Shown here: positions 25,642 through 32,711 of the stretch, piece after piece
Numbering within the stretch: the first letter of the stretch is position 1
Layout of the letters: every line of letters begins with the position of its first letter
From: Ligaoa zhengdingensis
Lineage (GTDB): Bacteria > Bacillota > Clostridia > Oscillospirales > Ruminococcaceae
Direction: 5' to 3'
Assembly (NCBI RefSeq): GCF_014384885.1
Contig: NZ_JACRST010000001.1
Location: 434,001-498,000, forward strand
DNA: 64,000 bases
The notes under the pieces: generated by a model
The model's input: the letters and a program-made list of their open reading frames with translations, nothing else
The model's database searches: none
What the model was told of the DNA's origin: nothing
Position numbers and translations under genes: made by a program

Positions 25642-26697
25642 TCAACGATTGCCCTTCCCTCTCCGCTTGATCGCATCCAGCTTTTCCTTGGCTGCAATCG
25701 CAGCATCGGTCATCCGGCAGGCCAGCGGCCGGTAGACGTAATCGAACTCGCCGGCCAGCTCATCCAACTGGCCGTTGAACCCCTTTTTGAAGCGGTAGAG
25801 GCCGTACATGTGGTGCCCCTCCTCCAGAATACCGGAGACGCCCTGGAAGTCGTACACTGTGCAGCCGGTCTCAACCGCCCAGCGGATCATCTCCCACTGC
25901 ATCAAATAGTTGGGCATCACGTCGCGGTGGACGTTGTCGGACGCGCCGTAGACATAGCACACCTTGCCCGCATAGTTGGTGGAAATCGCACCGCACACCG
26001 GCGTGCCCTGATAAAAGCCCATATACAGCCGCACATGCTCTCCCAGCGCGTCGAGCATCCGCACAAAATAGGACCTGGGGCGCACGTTGAAACCGTCGCG
26101 CTCCCCCGTCACCCGCATGATGCGGACAAACTCGTCCAGATACTCCTGTCCCACCGGACGGACCTCCACCCCGTTGCGCATGGCGATGCGCACCTTGCGC
26201 CGGGTGGTCTGGGTCAGGTTGGCGAACAGCTCTTCCTCGCTGCGGCCGCCGAGATACAGGCGGTAGTTGAACCGCGCCTGGATGGTCTCAAACCCTTCCG
26301 GGCCCGCAAACTGCCGAAAGCCCAGCCCCTTGGCGATGGAGATAAACTCGCTGTCGCTCATCAGCACATCCGGGTCCATCTTAAAGGTGTGCGCACGGTG
26401 TTTTTTGGCAAGCGCATCGACGCCCGCTTTGAGGTCGGCGAGCACCGCCCTGTCGTGCAGGTCGCACACCGGGCCGCGCGGCGCGTACAAAAACGAGATG
26501 CCGATCAGCGGGATCTGCTGCACCAGCACACCGCACGCACCCACAATTTTGCCGCTGGCATCGCGCGATACGACCGCCTCCCAGCCCCAATTGTTTTTCA
26601 CCTTGCGCCAGTCGGCGCTCTGGGTGAACCCGCCCTGCGGGTGGTTCGCAACAAACGCCTCATACTCGCCGTATTGCTCTTCTGATAAGATCTCCAA
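25642..26697 (-). CDS. FemAB-family aminoacyltransferase (peptidoglycan interpeptide/lipid II)
   Basis: A 351-residue protein with tandem GNAT-like domains, as in FemX/FmhB and MurM, which add amino acids from aminoacyl-tRNA to lipid II. Segments supporting this are GGFTQSADW near the N terminus, LTQTTRRKVRIAMRNGV in the middle and YDFQGVSG...GLYRFKKGFNG near the C terminus. It lacks the coiled-coil insertion of FemA. Start is TTG at 26697 with GGGGAG nine bases upstream. The upstream 370 bases hold the hairpin array (26834-27059), which could be its leader. Confidence 0.88.
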   Translation of the reverse strand: MEILSEEQYGEYEAFVANHPQGGFTQSADWRKVKNNWGWEAVVSRDASGKIVGACGVLVQQIPLIGISFLYAPRGPVCDLHDRAVLADLKAGVDALAKKHRAHTFKMDPDVLMSDSEFISIAKGLGFRQFAGPEGFETIQARFNYRLYLGGRSEEELFANLTQTTRRKVRIAMRNGVEVRPVGQEYLDEFVRIMRVTGERDGFNVRPRSYFVRMLDALGEHVRLYMGFYQGTPVCGAISTNYAGKVCYVYGASDNVHRDVMPNYLMQWEMIRWAVETGCTVYDFQGVSGILEEGHHMYGLYRFKKGFNGQLDELAGEFDYVYRPLACRMTDAAIAAKEKLDAIKRRGKGNR

Positions 26698-27066
26698 CCG
26701 TGTTCACTCCCCATTGTTGCCGGACAGGCCGGCCGCGCCCGAAGGCGGCTGTTGTTTCTGTCATTAGGTTCTGCGGCATAGCCCACAGCCACGCCGCTGT
26801 CGCGCAGCGCGCGGATCGCTTTGGCCATCAATTTATAATAACCGCTTGCGGTTATTATAGCATAAAGCGGGGCAAAAGCGGAGAAGCCGCTTTTGCAATC
26901 GTTGCAAAACGATTGGCCGCCCTACAGGCGGGACCCGTTTCCGCTGAAAGAACCGCATTGCGGCGCAACTGCGCCGCATCCGCGCGAAGCGCGGGCAACC
27001 AAAAGGACTAAGCCTTTTGGTTTGCGGTTATTATAGCACAGCGTCCCGCCGCGGGGCAAGCCCGCC
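26698..27066. other. Non-coding region between queG and the FemAB gene
   Basis: No convincing gene. A short minus-strand frame (start near 26831) runs into the FemAB gene in another frame and is not credited. The part from 26834 to 27059 is a run of palindromes, described separately; 26698-26830 shows only the ribosome binding site of the FemAB gene. Confidence 0.8.
26834..27059. repeat. Array of seven consecutive hairpins with bordering direct repeats
   Basis: Stems in order: 26834-26845/26848-26859 (12 bp, TT loop), 26872-26881/26887-26896 (10 bp), 26896-26903/26908-26915 (8 bp, GCAA loop), 26917-26921/26927-26931 (5 bp), 26959-26967/26970-26978 (9 bp), 26980-26985/26989-26994 (6 bp), 26997-27006/27013-27022 (10 bp). 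Apart from the short fourth, these are perfect stems. The 17-mer TTGCGGTTATTATAGCA occurs at 26846-26862 and 27022-27038, each followed by GCGGGGCAA (to 26875 and 27059). On the minus strand each 17-mer carries TGCTATAAT, an extended -10. Could be a mobile palindromic repeat or a structured leader RNA. Confidence 0.8.
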
Positions 27067-27894
27067 TCACTCTTTTCCCACCGGGGCTTCCCCCTGGCAC
27101 AGCCGGAGATTGCGCTCCAACACAGCCGCGCCCCGCCAGCCGTACGCCCTCGTTTTGGAGAGCGCGCGGCAGTTCTCCAGGGTTAGTTTATGCACAATAT
27201 CGCGGTAAAATCCTTTGATCGGGGTGCACCTCGGATTTTGGTTGTGTGGGCAAACATCGGTACAGCGGTCGCACCCCCAGGCGAACCCGCCCTCTGCGAT
27301 TGCCCGCTGCTCCCACTCCGTGAGCTCCCCCTTCTTTTGGGTGATATGGGACCGGCAGCGGGACAATTCCAGACCTCCGTCCCCGCTGAGCGCGCCGCCC
27401 GGGCACGCCTCGACACATCGCCGGCACCCGCCGCAGGTTTGTCTCGACGGAACTGCGGGCGGGAGCTCCAGAGTCGTGACGATCTCGCCGAGGAAGCAAT
27501 AGGAACCGTATTCGGGCGCGATCAACTGCCCATTGCGGCCGATGAAGCCGAGGCCCGCACGCCAACCAGCCGCCACCTCGCGCACCGGGCTGCTGTCCAC
27601 AAACGGCTCAAAGCGGTGCCCCGGAAACGCACCGCACAGACGTGCAGCGGCATCCTCCAGCATCGCGCGCGTCACCGTGTGGTAATCGTCCACGATGGCG
27701 TAACGGGAGAGGTTGCGGTCGGGGTACTCCCCGACATAGTAAGGAAACAGGCAAACCACCACGCTGCGCGCCCCCTCCGGCAGGCGCGCGGCCGCCCGGC
27801 AGGGCAGCAGCGGCGGCAGGTCGGCAAAGGCGCATACCCCCCAGCGGGGAATGCCGGCTTTCCGCAGGCATTGTTCCACAGCTTCAGTTGTCAA
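27067..27894 (-). CDS. queG: Epoxyqueuosine reductase, short form
   Basis: Last step of queuosine synthesis: cobalamin- and Fe-S-dependent reduction of epoxyqueuosine in tRNA. The N-terminal cobalamin-binding part includes VVVCLFPYY and the SSPVREVAAGWRAGLGFIGRN stretch with the catalytic Asp position (FVDSSPV). Two [4Fe-4S] motifs follow (CGGCRRCVEACP and CDRCTDVCP). At 275 residues it lacks the C-terminal HEAT-like domain of the 380-residue enzymes, a form also known in other Clostridia. Start is TTG at 27894 with GGAGG nine bases upstream. It shares a B12 requirement with the adjacent nrdJ. Confidence 0.9.
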   Translation of the reverse strand: MTTEAVEQCLRKAGIPRWGVCAFADLPPLLPCRAAARLPEGARSVVVCLFPYYVGEYPDRNLSRYAIVDDYHTVTRAMLEDAAARLCGAFPGHRFEPFVDSSPVREVAAGWRAGLGFIGRNGQLIAPEYGSYCFLGEIVTTLELPPAVPSRQTCGGCRRCVEACPGGALSGDGGLELSRCRSHITQKKGELTEWEQRAIAEGGFAWGCDRCTDVCPHNQNPRCTPIKGFYRDIVHKLTLENCRALSKTRAYGWRGAAVLERNLRLCQGEAPVGKE

Positions 27895-27922
27895 CCCGGT
27901 CGTCCTCCTTTCGCGCGGAAAA

Positions 27923-27952
27923 GGGCGGGGCCCGATGTGCCGGGGCCCGCCC
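27923..27952 (-). terminator. Terminator between nrdJ and queG
   Basis: Seven G/C pairs, one C-C mismatch and four more pairs around a 6-nt loop; on the minus strand TTTT follows. Confidence 0.8.
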
Positions 27953-27971
27953 ATATGCAGTGAATATAATC

Positions 27972-30248
27972 TCAGTTGCACTTGGAATAACCACAGGAAC
28001 GGCAGGATACGCAGCCGCCTTCGTGCTCCATTTCAGCGCCGCATTCGGGGCAGTACTTTGCGGTTTTCTGGTAGCGCTCCGCGTCCGCCTCGAGCTTTGC
28101 GTTGACCTTCTGAATTGGATTCTCCTCCACGGCGCCGGCACCGTGCTCCGCCAGCATCTTCTGGTAATCCGCGACCTTGCGGATGATCTTGGCCATCGCA
28201 TCCGGGCAGGAGGTGCATTTCATCCCCGGTTGGCGGATGGTGGAGGGGCAACGGATGCCCTTGAGCTGGTCGATCACCTCGTCCACACTCACGCCCGAAC
28301 GCAGCGCGACCGACGCCAGCCGCGCGGTGGCCTCCGACTGGGACGGGCAGCCGCCCGCCTTGCCAGTGTTGGTGAACACCTCACAAATGCCGTGCTCATC
28401 GTAATTGACCGTGACATACAGGTTGCCGCAACCGATCTTCATCCGCTCGGTCATGCCGTAGACCGATTCCGGGCGCGGGCGCGGGGTGATGTCGGTGCGG
28501 TAGCCGCCCGCAGGTGCGGCGGGGGCGTCCTCCTTTTTGACATGGCCGATGTTGAGCACCTGGCTGTCGCGGCTTCCATCGCGGTAGATGGTGACCCCCT
28601 TGCAGCCCAGCCGATAGGCCTGTAGATAGACCTCAGCCACGTCCTCCCGCGTCGCATCGTGGGTGAAGTTGACCGTCTTGGAGACGGCGTTGTCGGTGTG
28701 CTGCTGGAACGCCGCCTGCATTTTGACGTGGTACAGGGGGCTGATGTCGTGCGAGCAGACGAACACCCGCTTGATGTCGTCCGGTATCTCATCGATGTGC
28801 TGAAGCGAGCCCGCCTCGATGACCTTTTTCATCAGCTCGTCCGAATAAAGCCCGCGCTCAGTGAGAACCTCTTTGAGCACCGGGTTGACTTCGATCATCT
28901 CGGTGCCGTCCATCACATTGCGGATATAGGCGAACGCAAACACCGGCTCGACCCCGGACGAACAGCCCGCCAGGATAGACAGGGTGCCGGTGGGCGCGAT
29001 GGTGGTGACAGTGGCGTTTCGCAGCGGCTCGCCGTCCGCATAGATGCTCTCTGCAAACAGCGGGAAGCTGCCGCGCGCCCTGGCGAGCTCGCGGCTCTCC
29101 TGCCGGCCTGTTTCGGTGATGAAGCCCATCACACGCCCAGCCAGCTCAACCGCCGCCTCCGAGTTGTAGGGGATGCCCATGCGCAACAGCATGTCGGCCC
29201 ACCCCATCACGCCGAGGCCGATCTTGCGGGTGGCCTTGGTGGTCTTGTCGATGATCTCGAGCGGATATTTGTTGACGTCGATCACATTGTCTAAGAAGTG
29301 TACCGCCAATTTGACGATCCGGCCGAGCTTGTCGTAGTCGATGACAAAGCTGCCGTCGTCCATGCGGCGCAGCACCGTCACCAGATTGATCGACCCCAGA
29401 TTGCAGGACTCGTAGGGCAGCAGCGGCTGCTCGCCGCAGGGGTTGGTGCTCTCGATCTGTCCCTGCCCCGGCACCACGTTGTCGCGGTTGAGCCGGTCCA
29501 AAAAGATGATGCCCGGTTCCCCGTTGCGCCATGCACCGTCCACAATGCGGTCGAACACCTCTTTTGCATTCAGGCGGCCGACCTCCTGCCTGGTGCGGGG
29601 GTCGTATAAGGCGTAATCCCGCCCTGCGATCGCGGCCTCCATGAACTCCTCTGTAATGCCCACTGAAATGTTGAAATTGGTGATGTCCGCGTTGTTTTTC
29701 TTGCAGTCGATAAACGCCAGGATATCCGGATGATCGACGCGCAGGATGCCCATGTTGGCGCCGCGCCGGGTGCCGCCCTGCTTGACCGCCTCGGTGGCCA
29801 TGTTGAACACCCGCATGAAGCTCACCGGGCCGGAGGCCACGCCGCCGGTGGTCTTGACCGTGCTGCCCGAGGCCCGCAGGCGGGAGAAGGAAAAGCCGGT
29901 GCCTCCGCCCGATTTGTGGATCAGCGCCGCCTGCTTGATGGCCTCAAAGATAGCCTCCATGCTGTCCTCCACCGGCAGCACAAAGCAGGCTGAAAGCTGG
30001 CCCAGCGGCCGCCCAGCGTTCATCAGCGTGGGGGAGTTGGGGAGAAACTCCAGGCTGGTCATCAGCTCGCGGAATTCCTCCGCCAGCGCCTGTCGATCCG
30101 CATCGGTGTTATACAGGCTGTCGGCCCCGGCGATCGCGCCCGCAACGCGGTCGAACAACTCGTCCACCGTCTCCACAACCTCGCCGTTTTCGTCTTTAAT
30201 TAAATAACGCCTCTCCAAAACGGTGATCGCGTTCTTTCCTATTTTCAT
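27972..30248 (-). CDS. nrdJ: Vitamin B12-dependent (class II) ribonucleotide reductase
   Basis: Reduces ribonucleotides to deoxyribonucleotides using adenosylcobalamin, independent of oxygen. The 758-residue protein shows the substrate-site segments (PNSPTLMNAG, QLSACFVLP), KSGGGTGFSFS, the NPCGEQPLLPYESCNLGS motif with active-site residues, and APTGTLSILAG. The C terminus ends in a zinc-ribbon-like CPECG...CxxCGYSKC that in this family relays reducing equivalents. ATG at 30248 follows GAGGTG. Promoter with NrdR box lies upstream. Confidence 0.97.
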   Translation of the reverse strand: MKIGKNAITVLERRYLIKDENGEVVETVDELFDRVAGAIAGADSLYNTDADRQALAEEFRELMTSLEFLPNSPTLMNAGRPLGQLSACFVLPVEDSMEAIFEAIKQAALIHKSGGGTGFSFSRLRASGSTVKTTGGVASGPVSFMRVFNMATEAVKQGGTRRGANMGILRVDHPDILAFIDCKKNNADITNFNISVGITEEFMEAAIAGRDYALYDPRTRQEVGRLNAKEVFDRIVDGAWRNGEPGIIFLDRLNRDNVVPGQGQIESTNPCGEQPLLPYESCNLGSINLVTVLRRMDDGSFVIDYDKLGRIVKLAVHFLDNVIDVNKYPLEIIDKTTKATRKIGLGVMGWADMLLRMGIPYNSEAAVELAGRVMGFITETGRQESRELARARGSFPLFAESIYADGEPLRNATVTTIAPTGTLSILAGCSSGVEPVFAFAYIRNVMDGTEMIEVNPVLKEVLTERGLYSDELMKKVIEAGSLQHIDEIPDDIKRVFVCSHDISPLYHVKMQAAFQQHTDNAVSKTVNFTHDATREDVAEVYLQAYRLGCKGVTIYRDGSRDSQVLNIGHVKKEDAPAAPAGGYRTDITPRPRPESVYGMTERMKIGCGNLYVTVNYDEHGICEVFTNTGKAGGCPSQSEATARLASVALRSGVSVDEVIDQLKGIRCPSTIRQPGMKCTSCPDAMAKIIRKVADYQKMLAEHGAGAVEENPIQKVNAKLEADAERYQKTAKYCPECGAEMEHEGGCVSCRSCGYSKCN

Positions 30249-30283
30249 TTTGATGCACCTCAATTGCCATTGATTTTCATTGA

Positions 30284-30297
30284 ACACAATATATTGT
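30284..30297 (-). promoter_or_regulatory. NrdR box in the nrdJ promoter
   Basis: ACACAATATATTGT matches the NrdR consensus (ACACWATATMTTGT-like) and contains a perfect 12-bp palindrome. It overlaps the -10 box, so NrdR binding should block transcription. Only one clear box was found; most targets have two. Confidence 0.75.
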
Positions 30298-30321
30298 AGC
30301 ACTGCCCCAGATGAATCTCAA
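30293..30321 (-). promoter_or_regulatory. Sigma-A promoter of nrdJ
   Basis: TTGAGA (30316-30321), 17-base spacer, TACAAT (30293-30298) with TG extended -10. Confidence 0.8.
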
Positions 30322-30414
30322 CATCTGTTTTTCAATTTGATACGCTTTGTGAATAATCCGCAAAAAATAGGTAAAAAATCCAGAAAGGCTGATGGTTTTT
30401 CCCGTCGTTTTTGG

Positions 30415-30443
30415 TTGATTTTTTGGAGAAGATAGGATAGAAT
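30415..30443 (+). promoter_or_regulatory. Sigma-A promoter of prs
   Basis: TTGATT (30415-30420), 17-base spacer, TAGAAT (30438-30443), 22 bases before the start codon. Confidence 0.7.
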
Positions 30444-30465
30444 TGAACAGAAGGAGTGTGGAGAC

Positions 30466-31608
30466 ATGACGCAGCAAATTGAGGCACAGGATATTTTCAG
30501 TTCTGAGGACCGGGTCGCCCCACTGGGGATCATCGCGACCGAGGGCGCACGTGAATTAGCCGATAAGATCAACGCGCATCTGGTAAAGTGGGCAAAGGAT
30601 GGCGGCATCGACCGCGACACCTTTATTGTGGACAGCGAATGCCCGCGTTTTTCTTCCGGGGATGGAAAAGGGCTCATCAAATCGACCATCCGCGGCGACG
30701 ACCTGTTCTTTCTGGTGGATGTGGGGAACTACAGCTGCACCTATAAGCTGTTCGGTATGCAGAACTGCATGTCCCCCGACGACCATTTCCAGGACCTCAA
30801 GCGTCTGATTCAGGCGGCCAGCGGCAAGGCACACCGCATCAGCGTGATCATGCCGCTGCTCTACGGCAGCCGCCAGCACCGCCGCAACTACCGCGAATCG
30901 CTCGACTGCGCGGTAGCGCTGCAGGAGCTGCAAAACATGGGGGTCAGCAACATCATCACCTTCGACGCACACGACCCGCGCGTGCAGAATGCGACCCCAT
31001 TGATGGGCTTCGACAACGTCATGCCCAGCTACCAGGTGCTCAAAGCGTTGTTGCGCTCGATCGATCATCTGGACCTCAGCCGGGATCATTTTATGGTGGT
31101 CAGCCCCGATGAAGGCGCCATGAGCCGCAACATGTACTATGCCTCGGTGCTCGGCGTGGATTTGGGCATGTTCTATAAGCGCCGCGACTACTCCCGCGTG
31201 GTGAACGGCCGCAACCCGATTGTGGCACACGAATATCTGGGCGCCTCGGTGGAGGGCAAGGATGTCTTTATCGCAGACGATATCATCTCCTCGGGCGAAT
31301 CGATGCTGGACATCGCCTATGAGCTGAAAAAGCACAAGGCCAAGCGCATTCTCGCTTATGCGACCTACGCCATTTACACCAACGGGCTGGAAGCGTTCGA
31401 CAAGGCCTACGAACAGGGAATCATAGACGGGGTGTTCGGCACCAACCTGACCTATCGCACCCCGGATCTGCGCCAGCGCGAATGGTTCCACGAGGTAGAC
31501 GTATCAAAATATATCGCCTATTTCATTGCGGCGATCAATCACGATGTCTCGGTAAGCACCATCATCGATCCGCATGAAAAAATCAAAGCGTTGCTTGCAA
31601 ATCGGTGA
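30466..31608 (+). CDS. prs: Ribose-phosphate pyrophosphokinase, long form
   Basis: Makes PRPP from ribose 5-phosphate and ATP, the shared precursor of nucleotides, His and Trp. At 380 residues it is longer than the classical 315-residue enzyme, but the segments are recognisable: GSRQHRR (ATP flexible loop region), ITFDAHDPRVQN, VVSPDEGAMSR and the PRPP loop VFIADDIISSGESM. This divergent long form is seen in Clostridia. AGAAGGAG lies upstream of the ATG, and a strong terminator follows the stop. PRPP links it to the pyr genes at 34-41 kb. Confidence 0.9.
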   Translation: MTQQIEAQDIFSSEDRVAPLGIIATEGARELADKINAHLVKWAKDGGIDRDTFIVDSECPRFSSGDGKGLIKSTIRGDDLFFLVDVGNYSCTYKLFGMQNCMSPDDHFQDLKRLIQAASGKAHRISVIMPLLYGSRQHRRNYRESLDCAVALQELQNMGVSNIITFDAHDPRVQNATPLMGFDNVMPSYQVLKALLRSIDHLDLSRDHFMVVSPDEGAMSRNMYYASVLGVDLGMFYKRRDYSRVVNGRNPIVAHEYLGASVEGKDVFIADDIISSGESMLDIAYELKKHKAKRILAYATYAIYTNGLEAFDKAYEQGIIDGVFGTNLTYRTPDLRQREWFHEVDVSKYIAYFIAAINHDVSVSTIIDPHEKIKALLANR

Positions 31609-31613
31609 GATTG

Positions 31614-31644
31614 CGGCGGACTGTTTGGTAGTCCGCCGTTTTTT
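31614..31644 (+). terminator. Intrinsic terminator of prs
   Basis: Nine perfect pairs (31614-31622 with 31630-31638), 7-nt loop, six T residues. Confidence 0.93.
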
Positions 31645-31675
31645 GTCGAAATTTATCTGAATTGCTCGACTTTTG

Positions 31676-31704
31676 TTGCCAATATTATCCTGTTATGGTA
31701 TAAT
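31676..31704 (+). promoter_or_regulatory. Sigma-A promoter of the structured RNA
   Basis: TTGCCA (31676-31681), 17-base spacer, TATAAT (31699-31704) preceded by TGG (extended -10). A strong promoter with no open reading frame behind it. Confidence 0.85.
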
Positions 31705-31710
31705 AACAAT

Positions 31711-31957
31711 AAATCGGAACGAATTTCTATGCAAGGCTCTGATCTTTGCTCGAGATTTTGTCCCGATGGAAAGCCCGGCCGGAGACTGGTGTTGAGGATG
31801 TTTCCGGCTCGACGGCAATGATCGGAAAGCAAGCGATATGATTTGGCAACCTGCTGAAAGGCAGCGGCGCAAAGCGAATAGGCCTAATGCGTAAGCTGCA
31901 CCCCCGTGTGGGACTGCCCTCTCCTGTCGAAACTCTGCTGGCAAGCAGAGCTTTTTA
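31711..31957 (+). ncRNA. Structured RNA with a core resembling the c-di-GMP-I (GEMM) riboswitch
   Basis: About 245 nt between a strong promoter and a terminator, without a credible ORF. The 5' part folds into a long hairpin (ATCGG 31713-31717 with CCGAT 31763-31767; inner stem 31731-31736/31744-31749) and a second with CCGGAGAC 31779-31786 pairing with 31800-31807. The 3' part contains GGCAACC, a GAAA tetraloop on the stem CTGCT/GGCAG (31851-31864), GGCGCAAAGC (31866-31875) and GGCCTAA (31881-31887), in the order of the GEMM aptamer, and TGCC (31915-31918) can pair back to GGCA. One A of the usual GCAAACC is missing. It may be a riboswitch, or a stand-alone RNA of another family. Confidence 0.5.
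31933..31956 (+). terminator. Terminator ending the structured RNA
   Basis: Seven perfect pairs (31933-31939 with 31944-31950), GGCA loop, five T residues. Could be the expression platform if the upstream RNA is a riboswitch. Confidence 0.88.
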
Positions 31958-32199
31958 CATCCCGATGTCTATCTTCCTAAAAATCGATCCGAAGTGGTCG
32001 CTTTTCATCGAATTCGTGATATAATAACCGCAAAGCAGCTATTATACTTATGCGCAGGCCACCGCGCCTTCCCGGCGCTCCGGCCCATATGTGCAATGAT
32101 ACCATTTGCGCTCTGCGCTCATGGCGTAATAACCGTAGAGGCGGTCGCTTTATCATCACGATTCGACAGCATAACAGGACAACGGGGAGGGGCTACGGC
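31958..32199 (+). other. Leader region of the small membrane protein gene
   Basis: No gene seen. It holds an extended -10 element TGATATAAT (32017-32025), continuing as TATAATAACCGC, the same 12-mer that forms one arm of the first hairpin at 26834, here followed by an imperfect right arm (to about 32045). The last 20 bases carry the ribosome binding site GGGGAGGGG. Confidence 0.6.
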
Positions 32200-32652
32200 A
32201 TGAGAAAAAACAACAACTACAGGCGCGCTTTGGAATATCTTGAGCTGGCTACCTGCCTGATTTATCTCGGCTGGCTGGTTTTTCTGGCGATCCTCTGGGG
32301 CTCGGAACGCATGGCTCCCCACCGTGTGGCAAATGTGGTAAGCCTTGTGTTTTCTCTGTTGATTTCGGTGCTGCTGTGTTGGATCCGCTGGCTGCCGCAG
32401 GTGCGCGCGGTCCGCTCCGGCCTGACTGCGAGGCAGACCGGAAGGATCGTTCGTTCCCGCCTGTGGTGGATCGGATCGGTTAAACTGGTTATGGTCTGTG
32501 GTTTCGCAGGAATGTCAATCTCCATGGTGTTTAGCCAAATTCTTCGCATGATCCTTGCTGTTTTGACGATATTGGCGCTGGTCGGCGTCAGTATCCGTTT
32601 TGGGCTGGAACAGAAAGCCGTTCTTTCAGATTCTGTCCGTTCGCCGCGATAG
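32200..32652 (+). CDS. Small membrane protein of unknown function
   Basis: A 150-residue protein with four hydrophobic segments (about 20-40, 50-70, 95-115 and 118-135) in two pairs, short basic loops, and a hydrophilic C terminus. I recognise no family. The ATG follows GGGGAGGGG at a normal distance. It is followed 59 bases later by a DeoR-type regulator in the same direction. Whether the upstream RNA at 31.7 kb controls it is unknown, since a terminator and a second promoter lie between. Confidence 0.7.
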   Translation: MRKNNNYRRALEYLELATCLIYLGWLVFLAILWGSERMAPHRVANVVSLVFSLLISVLLCWIRWLPQVRAVRSGLTARQTGRIVRSRLWWIGSVKLVMVCGFAGMSISMVFSQILRMILAVLTILALVGVSIRFGLEQKAVLSDSVRSPR

Positions 32653-32711
32653 TTTTCGCAACCGGGCTGGTGGATGCCTGCGCGACGCCGGGCAGTGAGC
32701 AGGAGGAGACC

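Noticed and set aside
26598..26831. 77-codon minus-strand frame whose first 25 residues look protein-like
   Set aside because: No ribosome binding site, it runs into the FemAB gene in a different frame, and the rest is Arg-rich noise; perhaps a gene remnant but not supportable.
31769..31810. B12-box-like string (AGCCCGG...GGAGAC) within the structured RNA, suggesting a cobalamin riboswitch
   Set aside because: The bases are explained by a simple stem (31779-31786 with 31800-31807), and other cobalamin-riboswitch core elements are absent.
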